A stretch of 64,000 bases of DNA from Lachnospiraceae bacterium (lineage in GTDB: Bacteria; Bacillota; Clostridia; Lachnospirales; Lachnospiraceae). Below the pieces are notes generated by a model. The model was not told the origin of the DNA. It searched no databases and worked only from the letters and a program-made list of their open reading frames with translations. Of this stretch, positions 9,336-16,922 are shown one piece after another (position 1 is the stretch's first letter; each line of letters starts with the position of its first letter). The DNA is taken from the NCBI GenBank assembly GCA_016290615.1, contig JAEEUS010000007.1:1-64000 (forward strand), given 5' to 3'. Made by a program: the position numbers and the translations under genes.

Positions 9336-10103
9336 ATGAAAAAAACAAATGAAGAATTAAGAAAAATCTGGAAACAGGAAGAGGACATCGCACACATCAA
9401 AGGCTGGGATTTTTCCTATCTGAACGGAAGATTTGAATCCGATGATGATATCCCGTGGGATTATGAGAAGATAATAAAACAGTATCTGAAAGATGATATG
9501 AAGCTTCTTGATTATGATACCGGCGGGGGAGAGTTCCTTTTAACATTGAATCACCCGTATGAGAATACGGCTGCAACTGAAGGATATCCGCCAAATGTAG
9601 AGTTATGCAGTAAGACGCTGCTACCGCTCGGGATCGATTTTAAGAAATGCGATGACTGTTCAAATATTCCATTTGATGACGAATCATTTGACATCTTTAT
9701 CAACAGACACGGAGATTTTGATCCTGCAGAGATATACCGTCTGCTAAAGCCGGGCGGAATGTTCATTACTCAGCAGGTAGGAGATCAAAATGACGCAGAT
9801 CTGGTAAATATGGTTTTACCAGAAGCTAAGATGCCGTTTCATGACCTGAATCTTTCTGCGTCGAAGAAGGCTTTTTTGGATGCCGGTTTTGAGATAGTTG
9901 CTTGCGACGAGCTCTTTGGATCGATAAAGTTTTACGATGTAGGCGCATTTGTATGGTTTGCACGTATCATAGAATGGGAGTTTTTGGATTTTTCAGTAGA
10001 TAAATGTTTTGATCGCCTGCTCAAACTGCAGGAAGTGATCGATAAAGACGGTGTGATCAATGGCACAACGCACAGATATTACATCGTCGCCAGAAAGAAA
10101 TAG
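9336..10103 (+). CDS. Class I SAM-dependent methyltransferase
   Basis: 255 aa, soluble. Motif I is LLDYDTGGGEFLL, followed by a motif-II-like acidic turn and a motif around PFDDESFDIFINRHGDFDP. The post-motif RLLKPGGMFITQQVG is typical of small-molecule methyltransferases. Substrate cannot be inferred. RBS is GAAAGGAAAG. It is monocistronic, closed by a strong terminator. Confidence 0.85.
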   Translation: MKKTNEELRKIWKQEEDIAHIKGWDFSYLNGRFESDDDIPWDYEKIIKQYLKDDMKLLDYDTGGGEFLLTLNHPYENTAATEGYPPNVELCSKTLLPLGIDFKKCDDCSNIPFDDESFDIFINRHGDFDPAEIYRLLKPGGMFITQQVGDQNDADLVNMVLPEAKMPFHDLNLSASKKAFLDAGFEIVACDELFGSIKFYDVGAFVWFARIIEWEFLDFSVDKCFDRLLKLQEVIDKDGVINGTTHRYYIVARKK

Positions 10104-10114
10104 AGGTTTAATGG

Positions 10115-10144
10115 CCACCTGTCTTGTAGGCAGGTGGTTTTTTT
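10115..10144 (+). terminator. Rho-independent terminator
   Basis: CCACCTG (10115-10121) pairs perfectly with CAGGTGG (10131-10137), extendable by a wobble pair, and is followed by seven T. Confidence 0.92.
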
Positions 10145-10155
10145 ATAAATATATG

Positions 10156-10184
10156 TTGACATTTTATATTTGATACAATATAAT
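10156..10184 (+). promoter_or_regulatory. Sigma-A promoter of the flavodoxin/peroxidase/OhrR operon
   Basis: TTGACA (10156-10161), a 17-base spacer and TATAAT (10179-10184): consensus in both boxes. The flavodoxin ATG is at 10224. No clear inverted repeat for OhrR was identified within it. Confidence 0.85.
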
Positions 10185-10223
10185 ATGACCAAACATAATA
10201 AATAATTTTCAGGAGGTTCATAT

Positions 10224-10631
10224 ATGAGATTTGCAGTTAGATATTATACAAAGACAGGAAATACAAAGCGTCTTGCAGAGGCGATAGCAAAGGAGCTGGG
10301 AGTAGAGGCATTACCGATAAGCGAGCCTGTAAACGAGCAGGTAGACTTTCTCTTTATGGGAAATTCATACTATGCTTTCGATATAGATCCTGAAGTAAAG
10401 AAGTTTGTTTCTTCTCTTGATAAGGATAAAGTAGGAAAGATAGTGAATTTCGGATCGGCTGCGATGTTAAATTCGACATATAAGAAGGTTAAGGCAGTTG
10501 CCGAAAAGGCAGGTATAGCAATGGATGAAAAGGAATTCCACTGTAAAGGAGAATTTAAGGGCATTCACAAGGGAAGACCCAATGAGAATGATCTGAAAGA
10601 TGCAGTAGAGTTTGCAAAACAGTATAAGTAG
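10224..10631 (+). CDS. Flavodoxin-family protein
   Basis: 135 aa. The N-terminal FMN phosphate loop is YTKTGNTKRLA and a second loop is FMGNSYYAFD. Flavodoxins carry electrons using FMN, commonly replacing ferredoxin under iron limitation or oxidative stress. It is the first gene of a three-gene operon with glutathione peroxidase and OhrR, so it likely serves redox defence. RBS CAGGAGG is strong. Confidence 0.88.
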   Translation: MRFAVRYYTKTGNTKRLAEAIAKELGVEALPISEPVNEQVDFLFMGNSYYAFDIDPEVKKFVSSLDKDKVGKIVNFGSAAMLNSTYKKVKAVAEKAGIAMDEKEFHCKGEFKGIHKGRPNENDLKDAVEFAKQYK

Positions 10632-10656
10632 TAAGAAGAAAACGGAGGACAAAAAT

Positions 10657-11199
10657 ATGGGATTTTATGATCAGAGTGTAATGAAAGCATCAGGTGAAGA
10701 GATATCTATGAGAGATTTTGAGGGAAAGGTAGTTCTTGTTGTTAATACAGCTACAGGATGCGGTTTCACCCCTCATTACAAGGATATCGAAGCAATGTAT
10801 GAGAAGTATCATGAAAAAGGATTTGAAGTTGTAGATGTTCCGTGCAACCAGTTTGCCGGACAGACTCCCGGAACGGATGAGGAGATACATGAATTCTGCT
10901 CACTTAAATACAATACACAGTTCCCTCAGATGAAAAAGGCTGATGTAAACGGTGAAAATGCGATTCCCCTGTTCAAATATCTGAAGGAGCAGAAAGGCTT
11001 TGAAGGTTTTGGAAAAGGCCCCGCAGCAATAGCTATGAGTGCAATGCTTAAAAAGATCGATAAGGATTACAAGAACAATCCCGAGATCAAATGGAATTTT
11101 ACCAAGTTTGTTGTTGACAGAAGCGGCAATGTTGTGGCAAGATTTGAGCCGACGGCAAAGATGGAAGAAGTAGATAAATGTGTAGAAGGACTCATGTAG
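10657..11199 (+). CDS. gpx: Glutathione peroxidase-family thiol peroxidase
   Basis: 180 aa from ATG 10657 (RBS CGGAGG at about 10643). Family motifs are in order: peroxidatic C35 in NTATGCGFTPHY, Q65 in CNQFAGQ, and Trp/Asn in KWNFTKFVVD. The catalytic residue is Cys rather than selenocysteine. Such bacterial enzymes reduce hydrogen and lipid hydroperoxides, usually with thioredoxin. It is sandwiched between a flavodoxin and OhrR, a peroxide sensor. Confidence 0.93.
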   Translation: MGFYDQSVMKASGEEISMRDFEGKVVLVVNTATGCGFTPHYKDIEAMYEKYHEKGFEVVDVPCNQFAGQTPGTDEEIHEFCSLKYNTQFPQMKKADVNGENAIPLFKYLKEQKGFEGFGKGPAAIAMSAMLKKIDKDYKNNPEIKWNFTKFVVDRSGNVVARFEPTAKMEEVDKCVEGLM

Positions 11200-11202
11200 A
11201 AT

Positions 11203-11634
11203 ATGGCTCAGGAATATGAACAGCTGTTACTGAAAAATCAATTGTGTTTTCCGCTTTATGCGTGCGGCAGAAAGATAGTAAGTGCGTATACGCCCTATTT
11301 AAAACCGTTAGGACTTACCTATACTCAGTATATAGTTTTCATGGTTTTGTGGGATAAAGAGACAGTAAATGTCGGTCAGCTGGGAAGCATCCTTCATCTG
11401 GATGCCGGTACACTTACACCGCTTCTTAAGCATCTTGAAAAGGATGGATATATAACCAGAGAACGTTCAAAAGAAGACGAGAGAGTTACGATAATAAGCA
11501 TAACCCAAAAAGGAACGGATCTGAAAGAAAAATGTAAGGATATCCCGCAAAAGATCGCTGCAAGCAATACACATCTGAGTGAAGAAGATGCAGTTAAGCT
11601 TTACCAGTTGTTATATAAATTCTTAGATGACTAG
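11203..11634 (+). CDS. ohrR: OhrR-type MarR-family organic peroxide sensor/repressor
   Basis: 143 aa. Cys15 in LCFPLYACGRK sits where the redox-sensing Cys15 of Bacillus OhrR lies, and a second Cys21 is close by. The winged helix is in the middle (GQLGSILHLDAGTLTPLLKHLEKDGYI region). Oxidation of the reactive Cys is known to release the repressor from DNA. It starts 3 bases after gpx and probably represses its own operon. Confidence 0.92.
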   Translation: MAQEYEQLLLKNQLCFPLYACGRKIVSAYTPYLKPLGLTYTQYIVFMVLWDKETVNVGQLGSILHLDAGTLTPLLKHLEKDGYITRERSKEDERVTIISITQKGTDLKEKCKDIPQKIAASNTHLSEEDAVKLYQLLYKFLDD

Positions 11635-11647
11635 AAACCGATAAGTA

Positions 11648-11679
11648 AAAAAGCTTTCCTTGAAAGGAAGGCTTTTTTT
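11648..11679 (+). terminator. Rho-independent terminator after ohrR
   Basis: AAAAGC-TTTCCTT and AAGGAA-GGCTTTT pair around a minimal loop with one wobble, followed by seven T. Confidence 0.88.
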
Positions 11680-11689
11680 AATTGGGGAC

Positions 11690-11744
11690 TTGACAAATAC
11701 TAAATGTTAGTCTAAACTAACAGCCGTAGTTAGACATATATAAC
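11690..11744 (+). promoter_or_regulatory. feoA2 promoter with two metal-box palindromes (sites A and B)
   Basis: TTGACA (11690-11695) and TAAACT (11713-11718) with a 17-base spacer. Site A, GTTAGTCTAAACTAAC (11706-11721), is an inverted repeat lying over the -10. Site B, GTTAGACATATATAAC (11729-11744), follows just past the expected start. Site B and its flanks differ at only two positions over 22 bases from site C at 14663. A repressor bound at A and B would block feo expression; DtxR-type control is inferred from the nearby regulators. Confidence 0.8.
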
Positions 11745-11786
11745 CACAAATAGACAGGACTTATCAAATAAGGAAAAGGAAAGAGT

Positions 11787-11999
11787 ATGAATTTAAACAA
11801 TGCAGAAATCGGAACTGAATACAAGATAACAGATGTTGATACCGGCGGAGATGAAGAGATGGAAAGCTTTCTTTTCTCGCTCGGTTGCTACAGCGGAGAG
11901 AACATTACCGTGGTTGATAAAAAGAAAAATCTGGTCGTATCAATAAAAGATGCACGTTATAATATCGATCCTGAACTTGCTTCTTCGATCTATATCTAG
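11787..11999 (+). CDS. feoA: FeoA-like protein
   Basis: 70 aa, a small SH3-like beta-barrel protein. The pattern with a central SLGCYSGENITVVDKKKN matches FeoA. It is thought to modulate FeoB. RBS GGAAAGAG. It precedes feoB by 62 bases. It is only distantly similar to the FeoA domain fused in the transporter at 3923. Confidence 0.85.
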   Translation: MNLNNAEIGTEYKITDVDTGGDEEMESFLFSLGCYSGENITVVDKKKNLVVSIKDARYNIDPELASSIYI

Positions 12000-12061
12000 G
12001 TTATTGCATCAATTCAATGCGTCAGAAAAGATATTTTATATCTCAAAAGTAGGAGGGAATT

Positions 12062-14053
12062 ATGAGAATCGCACTAACGGGAAATCCCAACAGCGGAAAG
12101 ACCACAATGTATAATGCGCTGACGGGAAGAAACGAAAAGATCGGCAACTGGGCCGGTGTAACTGTTGACAGGAAGGAAAGCGTTATCAAGTCAAAGTATA
12201 ACGAAAGCGGTAAGGAGCTTATTGCGGTAGACCTTCCGGGAGCATATTCAATGTCCCCGTTCACATCCGAGGAGAGCATTACAAGCAGCTATGTAAAGAA
12301 TGAACATCCGGATGCGATCATCAATATCGTAGATGCAACAAACCTAAGCAGAAGCCTTTTCTTCACAACACAGCTTTTGGAACTTGGAATTCCTGTAGTT
12401 GTTGCTCTTAACAAGAGTGATGTAAATGACAAAAAGGGAAACAAGATCGATGAAAAGAAGCTGTCAGAAAAACTTGGCTGTCCTGTTATAAAGACTGTTT
12501 CAACAACGGATTCAGGAATCAAGGAAGCTGTGGCAATGGCAGCAAGCCTAGAGGGAAAAGGACAGAAAGCTCCTTATCATCAGGGAGATATTGACCTTTC
12601 TAGCAAGGAAGAGGTTGAATCAGCAGACAGAAAGAGATTTGATTTTGTAAACGGGATCGTTAAGGATACAGAAGACAGAAAAGTTCTTACAAAAGACAAA
12701 ACCAAAGGTGATGCTATCGACAAGGTTGTTACAAATCCCGTTTTAGGAATTCTTATCTTTGCCGGCATCATGTTTTTAGTTTTCTATATCAGCCAGACTA
12801 CTGTAGGTACCTGGCTTGCCGATATACTCGTCGGATGGATAGAAACATTCCAGGAGTGGGCAGGAGAAAAGTTAGGAGATGCAAATCCTTTGCTTTATGC
12901 ACTTTTGATAGACGGAATAATCGGCGGTGTCGGAGCCGTTGTCGGATTCTTACCTCTTGTTATGGTAATGTATTTCTTGATCGCTCTGCTTGAGGATTGC
13001 GGATATATGTCAAGAGCAACAGTTGTTCTTGATCCTATCTTTAAGAAGGTCGGACTTTCAGGAAAATCCGTTATCCCCATGATAATCGGAACAGGATGCG
13101 GAATCCCTGCGATCATGGCATGTCGAACCATAAAGAATGAAAGAGAGAGAAGAAGTACGGCAATGCTTGCAACATTTATGCCGTGCGGTGCTAAACTTCC
13201 CGTAATCGCTCTTTTTGCCGGAGCGTTCTTCCCCGAGTCAAAATGGGTAAGCTTTATCTGCTACATGCTTGGTATAGTACTGATCCTTCTAGGAGCCCTG
13301 CTCATCAAAGCGATCACCGGAATGAAATACAGAAAGAGCTTCTTTATAATTGAGCTTCCGGAATATAAAGTTCCTAGCTTAGGATTTGCTTTAAAGAGCA
13401 TGCTTGAGAGAGGAAAAGCCTATATCATAAAAGCCGGTACAATAATCCTTGTATGCAACACAGTAGTTCAGATCATGCAGTCATTCAACTGGAGCTTTGA
13501 AGCTGTTGAGGAAGGCATGGAAGATACATCGATCCTTGCAAGTGTCGCAGGACCCTTCGCAGTACTTCTTGTACCAATCGTAGGTATTGTTTCATGGCAG
13601 CTTGCAGCAGCAGCTATAACAGGATTCATCGCTAAGGAAAATGTAGTCGGAACCATAGCTACATGTTTTGCGATCACAAACTTCATCGATACAGAAGAGC
13701 TTGAGCTTATCGGAGAAGGAAATGCAGTAGCAGCAGTTATGGGTATTACAAAAGTAGCTGCTCTTGCATATCTTATGTTCAACCTTTACACACCTCCATG
13801 CTTTGCCGCCCTTGGTGCTATGAACTCTGAAATGAAATCAGCGAAATGGCTGTGGGGTGCGATAGGACTTCAGCTTGCAACAGGCTTTACGGTAGGATTC
13901 CTCGTATATCAGATAGGAACACTTATCGTAACAGGTTCATTCGGTGCAGGTTTTGTAGGCGGACTCATCGCAGTAGCTTGCTTTGCAGCAATAATAATAG
14001 CTATAATTAAGAAGAATCAAAAGAGCATTGCTGCCGAGTATCAGTTAAGCTAG
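12062..14053 (+). CDS. feoB: FeoB ferrous iron transporter (stand-alone)
   Basis: 663 aa. The G domain has G1 GNPNSGKTT, the IGNWAGVTVD switch, G3 DLPG and G4 NKSD, then a short helical region and a permease with gate motifs GTGCGIPAIMA and FMPCGAKLPVIA. It lacks the N-terminal FeoA domain of the other copy. It imports Fe(II), driven or gated by nucleotide hydrolysis. RBS AGGAGGG. Its operon carries metal-box sites upstream and small accessory proteins downstream. Confidence 0.96.
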   Translation: MRIALTGNPNSGKTTMYNALTGRNEKIGNWAGVTVDRKESVIKSKYNESGKELIAVDLPGAYSMSPFTSEESITSSYVKNEHPDAIINIVDATNLSRSLFFTTQLLELGIPVVVALNKSDVNDKKGNKIDEKKLSEKLGCPVIKTVSTTDSGIKEAVAMAASLEGKGQKAPYHQGDIDLSSKEEVESADRKRFDFVNGIVKDTEDRKVLTKDKTKGDAIDKVVTNPVLGILIFAGIMFLVFYISQTTVGTWLADILVGWIETFQEWAGEKLGDANPLLYALLIDGIIGGVGAVVGFLPLVMVMYFLIALLEDCGYMSRATVVLDPIFKKVGLSGKSVIPMIIGTGCGIPAIMACRTIKNERERRSTAMLATFMPCGAKLPVIALFAGAFFPESKWVSFICYMLGIVLILLGALLIKAITGMKYRKSFFIIELPEYKVPSLGFALKSMLERGKAYIIKAGTIILVCNTVVQIMQSFNWSFEAVEEGMEDTSILASVAGPFAVLLVPIVGIVSWQLAAAAITGFIAKENVVGTIATCFAITNFIDTEELELIGEGNAVAAVMGITKVAALAYLMFNLYTPPCFAALGAMNSEMKSAKWLWGAIGLQLATGFTVGFLVYQIGTLIVTGSFGAGFVGGLIAVACFAAIIIAIIKKNQKSIAAEYQLS

Positions 14054-14065
14054 GAGATTACTTAA

Positions 14066-14239
14066 ATGAGTGCATTGATTGCAAATATAATAGTTAGCGT
14101 AATACTTATCCTAATAGTATCTGGTGCATGTTATTACATCTACAAAGAAAAGAAAAAAGGCAATCACTGCATAGGCTGTCCAATGGCGGCAAGCTGTCCG
14201 AGAAAAACAGTAAGCTGTCAGAAAAATAGCAGGAAATGA
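14066..14239 (+). CDS. FeoB-associated Cys-rich membrane protein
   Basis: 57 aa. ATG 14066 follows RBS AGGAGA, 12 bases after feoB. It has one membrane helix (about 4-25), a basic stretch (KEKKKG), then Cys at 22, 35, 38, 44 and 51 including C-x2-C. Size, order and Cys pattern match the FeoB-associated Cys-rich family found behind feoB in Firmicutes. It may hand iron or electrons to or from the permease on the cytoplasmic face; this is unproven. Confidence 0.85.
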   Translation: MSALIANIIVSVILILIVSGACYYIYKEKKKGNHCIGCPMAASCPRKTVSCQKNSRK

Positions 14240-14243
14240 TCAT

Positions 14244-14270
14244 AGGCTCCGCATTTTTGCGGAGCCTTTA
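14244..14270 (+). terminator. Strong hairpin at the end of the feo core operon
   Basis: AGGCTCCGCA (14244-14253) pairs exactly with TGCGGAGCCT (14258-14267) around four T. Only a short T tract follows, so partial read-through into the HMA gene 14 bases later is plausible. Confidence 0.75.
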
Positions 14271-14286
14271 AAAGAGGAAAATAAAA

Positions 14287-14649
14287 ATGTCAAACGTGAT
14301 CATAATAGTCGCACTGGCAATAATACTTACTTTTGCAATAAAAAATACAGTCTCGCATTTTAAAGGGGAGGGTTCATGCTGCTCTGGCGGGAGCAGGGAT
14401 GTAAAAACAAAACCTGCAAAGTTAAAGCAGGTAGTATCGACAAAGATCGTAAAGATAAGCGGCATGCACTGCGAACACTGTTATACAAGAGTTGCGAATC
14501 TTTTTAACTCCATGGAGGGAGTAAATGCCAAAGTGTATGGTAAAAGAGGTGAAGCAGTCCTTAAATTTGAAAAGATCATGAGCGATGATGAAATAAAGAA
14601 AATCATTGAAAACAACGGCTACGATGTTGTGACCATAACAGAAAAGTAA
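14287..14649 (+). CDS. Membrane-anchored heavy-metal-associated (HMA) domain protein
   Basis: 120 aa. Residues 2-18 form a membrane helix, C31-C32 a CCSGG motif, and residues 52-118 an HMA fold with the metal-binding C62-x2-C65 in GMHCEHC. HMA domains bind Cu(I) or similar soft metals; here the gene follows a feo operon and precedes a DtxR regulator. The N-terminal half resembles the FeoB-associated Cys-rich protein before it (helix plus Cys pair). RBS AAGAGG. Role in metal delivery is inferred. Confidence 0.8.
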   Translation: MSNVIIIVALAIILTFAIKNTVSHFKGEGSCCSGGSRDVKTKPAKLKQVVSTKIVKISGMHCEHCYTRVANLFNSMEGVNAKVYGKRGEAVLKFEKIMSDDEIKKIIENNGYDVVTITEK

Positions 14650-14662
14650 CATTTTTTTGTTG

Positions 14663-14686
14663 TGTGGTTAGACATATCTAACCACA
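14663..14686. promoter_or_regulatory. Metal-box palindrome, site C
   Basis: A 24-base near-perfect palindrome with arms TGTGGTTAGA and TCTAACCACA around CATA; all but the central pairs match. It lies 20 bases upstream of the dtxR-like ATG 14707, so this regulator probably represses itself. It is the cleanest copy of the repeated motif and serves as the reference. Confidence 0.85.
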
Positions 14687-14706
14687 TGCAAAGTAAGGAA
14701 CGAATC

Positions 14707-15096
14707 ATGAACAAGAGCAGATCGGCGGAAGACTATATGAAAAACATACTGATCCTTTATAAGAGGAACGGAGCTGTAAGATCCGTTGATATAGCAGATG
14801 AGATGGGCGTGACCAGACCAAGCGTATGCAACGCCATGAAAAAACTTCGTGATGAAAACCTGATCTATTTCAGTGACAAAGGACTTATTTTTTTCACTGA
14901 TGTTGGTAAAGCGATTGCAGAAAAAGCTTATAGAAAACATGCACTGCTCACAAAAGCGCTGGTTGGCATAGGCGTAAATAGATCTACGGCCGTAAAAGAA
15001 GCATGCAGCATTGAGCATGTGATAAGTGATGAAACCTATGAATGTCTGGATGACTTTTTTAGAACACATCTGAGCGCAAGGACATCCAATGAATAG
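14707..15096 (+). CDS. DtxR-family metal-dependent repressor
   Basis: 129 aa from ATG 14707 (RBS AAGGA; an upstream in-frame start would run through the operator). Winged helix: IADEMGVTRPSVCNAMKKL. The dimerisation/metal region has EACSIEHVIS, where Cys stands at the DtxR/IdeR iron-ligand position rather than the Glu of MntR; the N-terminal SAEDY carries Asp as in MntR. No C-terminal SH3 domain. It likely senses Fe(II) and binds the GTTAG palindromes. Lies between the feo operon and gpmA. Confidence 0.9.
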   Translation: MNKSRSAEDYMKNILILYKRNGAVRSVDIADEMGVTRPSVCNAMKKLRDENLIYFSDKGLIFFTDVGKAIAEKAYRKHALLTKALVGIGVNRSTAVKEACSIEHVISDETYECLDDFFRTHLSARTSNE

Positions 15097-15114
15097 AATA
15101 ACAAGGAGGCGAAA

Positions 15115-15861
15115 ATGAAAAAACTGGTTCTTTTAAGACATGGTGAGAGCGAATGGAACAGATTAAATCTTTTTACGGGATGGATGGATGTAGACCTGAG
15201 TGAAAAGGGAAGAGAGGAAGCCAAACTGGCGGGACAGACACTCAAAGACGAGGGATATGATTTTGATGTATGTTATACATCTTACCTGAAAAGAGCGATA
15301 CATACATTAAATATCACACTGGACGAAATGGACAGAGCGTGGCTGCCTGTTATCAAATCATGGAAACTGAACGAAAGACACTACGGTGCCCTTCAGGGAC
15401 TTAATAAATCCGAGACAGCCGAAAAGTACGGTGAAGATCAGGTAAAGATATGGAGACGTTCGTTTGACGTTAAGCCCCCGGAGCTTAGTGATGATGATGA
15501 AAGGAGCGCTCTCAGACAGCCTATGTACAGAGACGTTGAAAAGAGCCTTCTTCCCCCAAACGAGAGTCTTGAAACAACGATCCAAAGAGTGGTTCCCTAT
15601 TTTGAGGATACCATTAAAAAGGATATCATGCTCGGAAAAAGAGTTATTATAGCAGCTCACGGAAATTCGTTACGGGCGTTGGTAAAATATTTTGACAACA
15701 TGTCAGATGAGGAGATAGTCGGTGTCAATATCCCGACAGCCGTACCTCTCGTATATGAATTTGATGACAACATGAATGTGTTAAAGCATTATTACCTTGG
15801 AGATCAGGATGCACTTAAGGCAAAGATGGAAGCGGTAGCTAACCAGGGTAAGAAAAAATAG
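15115..15861 (+). CDS. gpmA: 2,3-bisphosphoglycerate-dependent phosphoglycerate mutase
   Basis: 248 aa, full family length. The phosphohistidine motif LRHGESEWN is at residues 7-15, followed by [27 protein letters not shown], and the second catalytic His in [10 protein letters not shown]. It interconverts 3- and 2-phosphoglycerate in glycolysis. It follows the DtxR gene by 18 bases with RBS AAGGAGG, so it may be cotranscribed and thus metal-responsive; this dPGM type needs no metal. Confidence 0.96.
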   Translation: MKKLVLLRHGESEWNRLNLFTGWMDVDLSEKGREEAKLAGQTLKDEGYDFDVCYTSYLKRAIHTLNITLDEMDRAWLPVIKSWKLNERHYGALQGLNKSETAEKYGEDQVKIWRRSFDVKPPELSDDDERSALRQPMYRDVEKSLLPPNESLETTIQRVVPYFEDTIKKDIMLGKRVIIAAHGNSLRALVKYFDNMSDEEIVGVNIPTAVPLVYEFDDNMNVLKHYYLGDQDALKAKMEAVANQGKKK

Positions 15862-15879
15862 GCAGAAAGGAGAAATGTA

Positions 15880-16170
15880 ATGGAGATAAAATCCATAGAT
15901 GCGGAAGACGATCAGTTTGCGTATCGCTATGATACTCAGCTTTTGATCGACAGAAGAGACAAGGATCTGGATGAGGATGAGATATCCGATTATATAACAG
16001 GGCACTTTGAAGGAAACAGTCTTATAGCTGCAGGTGATGAAGAACTGGTAAAAATACATTTTCATACCAATGAACCGTGGAAGATACTTGAATACTGCAA
16101 CACAATAGGCGAGATATACGACATAGTCGTTGAAGACATGATAAGACAGACAAACGGTTTACACGGGTAA
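15880..16170 (+). CDS. Stand-alone FakA/YloV middle-domain-like protein
   Basis: 96 aa. The segment SLIAAGDEELVKIHFHTNEPWKILEY and its continuation match the region of FakA (YloV, fatty-acid kinase) that follows the kinase domain, including the H-x-H-T motif. The DAK kinase domain and the rest are absent. With an intact start, RBS (AAAGGAG) and clean stop it could be a functional small protein or the surviving piece of a larger gene. It lies 18 bases after gpmA. Confidence 0.65.
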   Translation: MEIKSIDAEDDQFAYRYDTQLLIDRRDKDLDEDEISDYITGHFEGNSLIAAGDEELVKIHFHTNEPWKILEYCNTIGEIYDIVVEDMIRQTNGLHG

Positions 16171-16196
16171 TGTTCGCGTAGGAGTAAAAGAAGAGA

Positions 16197-16697
16197 ATGC
16201 TTTTAACTATATTTTTGGCAATTGTATTTTGTGTAGCAATATCGTTAATACTTTTATCAGCAGTAGCTTTTATTCAGGATAAGAGATTTTTTTCATCGGC
16301 ACCTAAAGAAGCGCAGGAAGTAATACTTCCAAGGGATAAAGAATTGTTTTATGGAGCCAGAACGATAGGATGGGTGCTCGTCATTTTCAGTTTATTGATG
16401 ATTCTAGGCATTGGAATAATCTCTATTTGGGATGGTTTTAGAAGTGATTATACCTTTCTGCAATTCTTTTTAAGGTTTGTTTCGATATTCTCGATTTACA
16501 AGATATATGACATGATCTGTTTTGATTATTTTCTGCTTATGAAGTTTCATTTCTTTCAGTATTACTTTCCGGAAGTGGAACACGTATATGCCAATAGGAA
16601 ATATGGATACAACATAAAGAGCCAGTTAATCAAACTTTTGATCATATTCCCATCAGTCTGTGCGTTTGCTGCATGGATATGTTCAATAGTAAAGTAA
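16197..16697 (+). CDS. Small polytopic membrane protein, paralogue of the 8663 protein
   Basis: 166 aa with about four membrane segments (2-24, 57-80, 90-110, 145-163). The middle carries FSIYKIYDMICFDYFLLMKF, aligning with FDRLFIDWYWVGKTKAW of the protein at 8663. RBS TAGGAG. No named family. It starts 26 bases after the FakA-like gene and may be part of that transcript. Confidence 0.6.
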   Translation: MLLTIFLAIVFCVAISLILLSAVAFIQDKRFFSSAPKEAQEVILPRDKELFYGARTIGWVLVIFSLLMILGIGIISIWDGFRSDYTFLQFFLRFVSIFSIYKIYDMICFDYFLLMKFHFFQYYFPEVEHVYANRKYGYNIKSQLIKLLIIFPSVCAFAAWICSIVK

Positions 16698-16758
16698 CGG
16701 AAAAATTAAAAGCATTATTAACTATCTCCTCACTTAGAAAAACTCAGAAATATGCTAT

Positions 16759-16783
16759 ATAGGCAGTTTAAAGAATTGCCTAT
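16759..16783. repeat. Intergenic hairpin
   Basis: ATAGGCA (16759-16765) and TGCCTAT (16777-16783) are exact reverse complements with an 11-base loop. No T tract follows, so a terminator is doubtful. Confidence 0.4.
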
Positions 16784-16786
16784 TGA

Positions 16787-16808
16787 TTGGTTCGACATAT
16801 TTTACCAT
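16787..16808. promoter_or_regulatory. Degenerate metal-box, site G
   Basis: Bases 16787-16808 match site C (14664-14685) at 17 of 22 positions, including the core GACATAT and the flanking GG/ACC. It sits just before the RBS of a 25-codon feoA-like reading frame, in the same relation as sites A/B to feoA. Confidence 0.5.
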
Positions 16809-16820
16809 CAGGAGGGAAAA

Positions 16821-16898
16821 ATGAAAAAGCTTTCAGAACTTGAAAAAGACACGGAAGGTGTTATCTCGACCGTAAACGGAGATTTCTTATGTGTTTGA
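16821..16898 (+). pseudogene. Truncated feoA-like remnant
   Basis: A strong RBS (CAGGAGGG) precedes ATG 16821. The 25-residue product (MKKLSELEKDTEGVISTVNG...) resembles the N-terminal strand of FeoA and then stops at TGA 16896. The degenerate metal box directly upstream fits a decayed iron-regulated feoA. A genuine small peptide cannot be excluded. Confidence 0.45.
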
Positions 16899-16922
16899 CA
16901 AATGAATGAAAGAGGCAATATT

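Noticed and set aside
14242-14273. Definite end of the feo transcript
   Set aside because: The hairpin is strong but the T tract is short, and the HMA gene follows at 14 bases without its own promoter, so read-through is likely.
16759-16783. Terminator
   Set aside because: Stem present but no T run on either strand.
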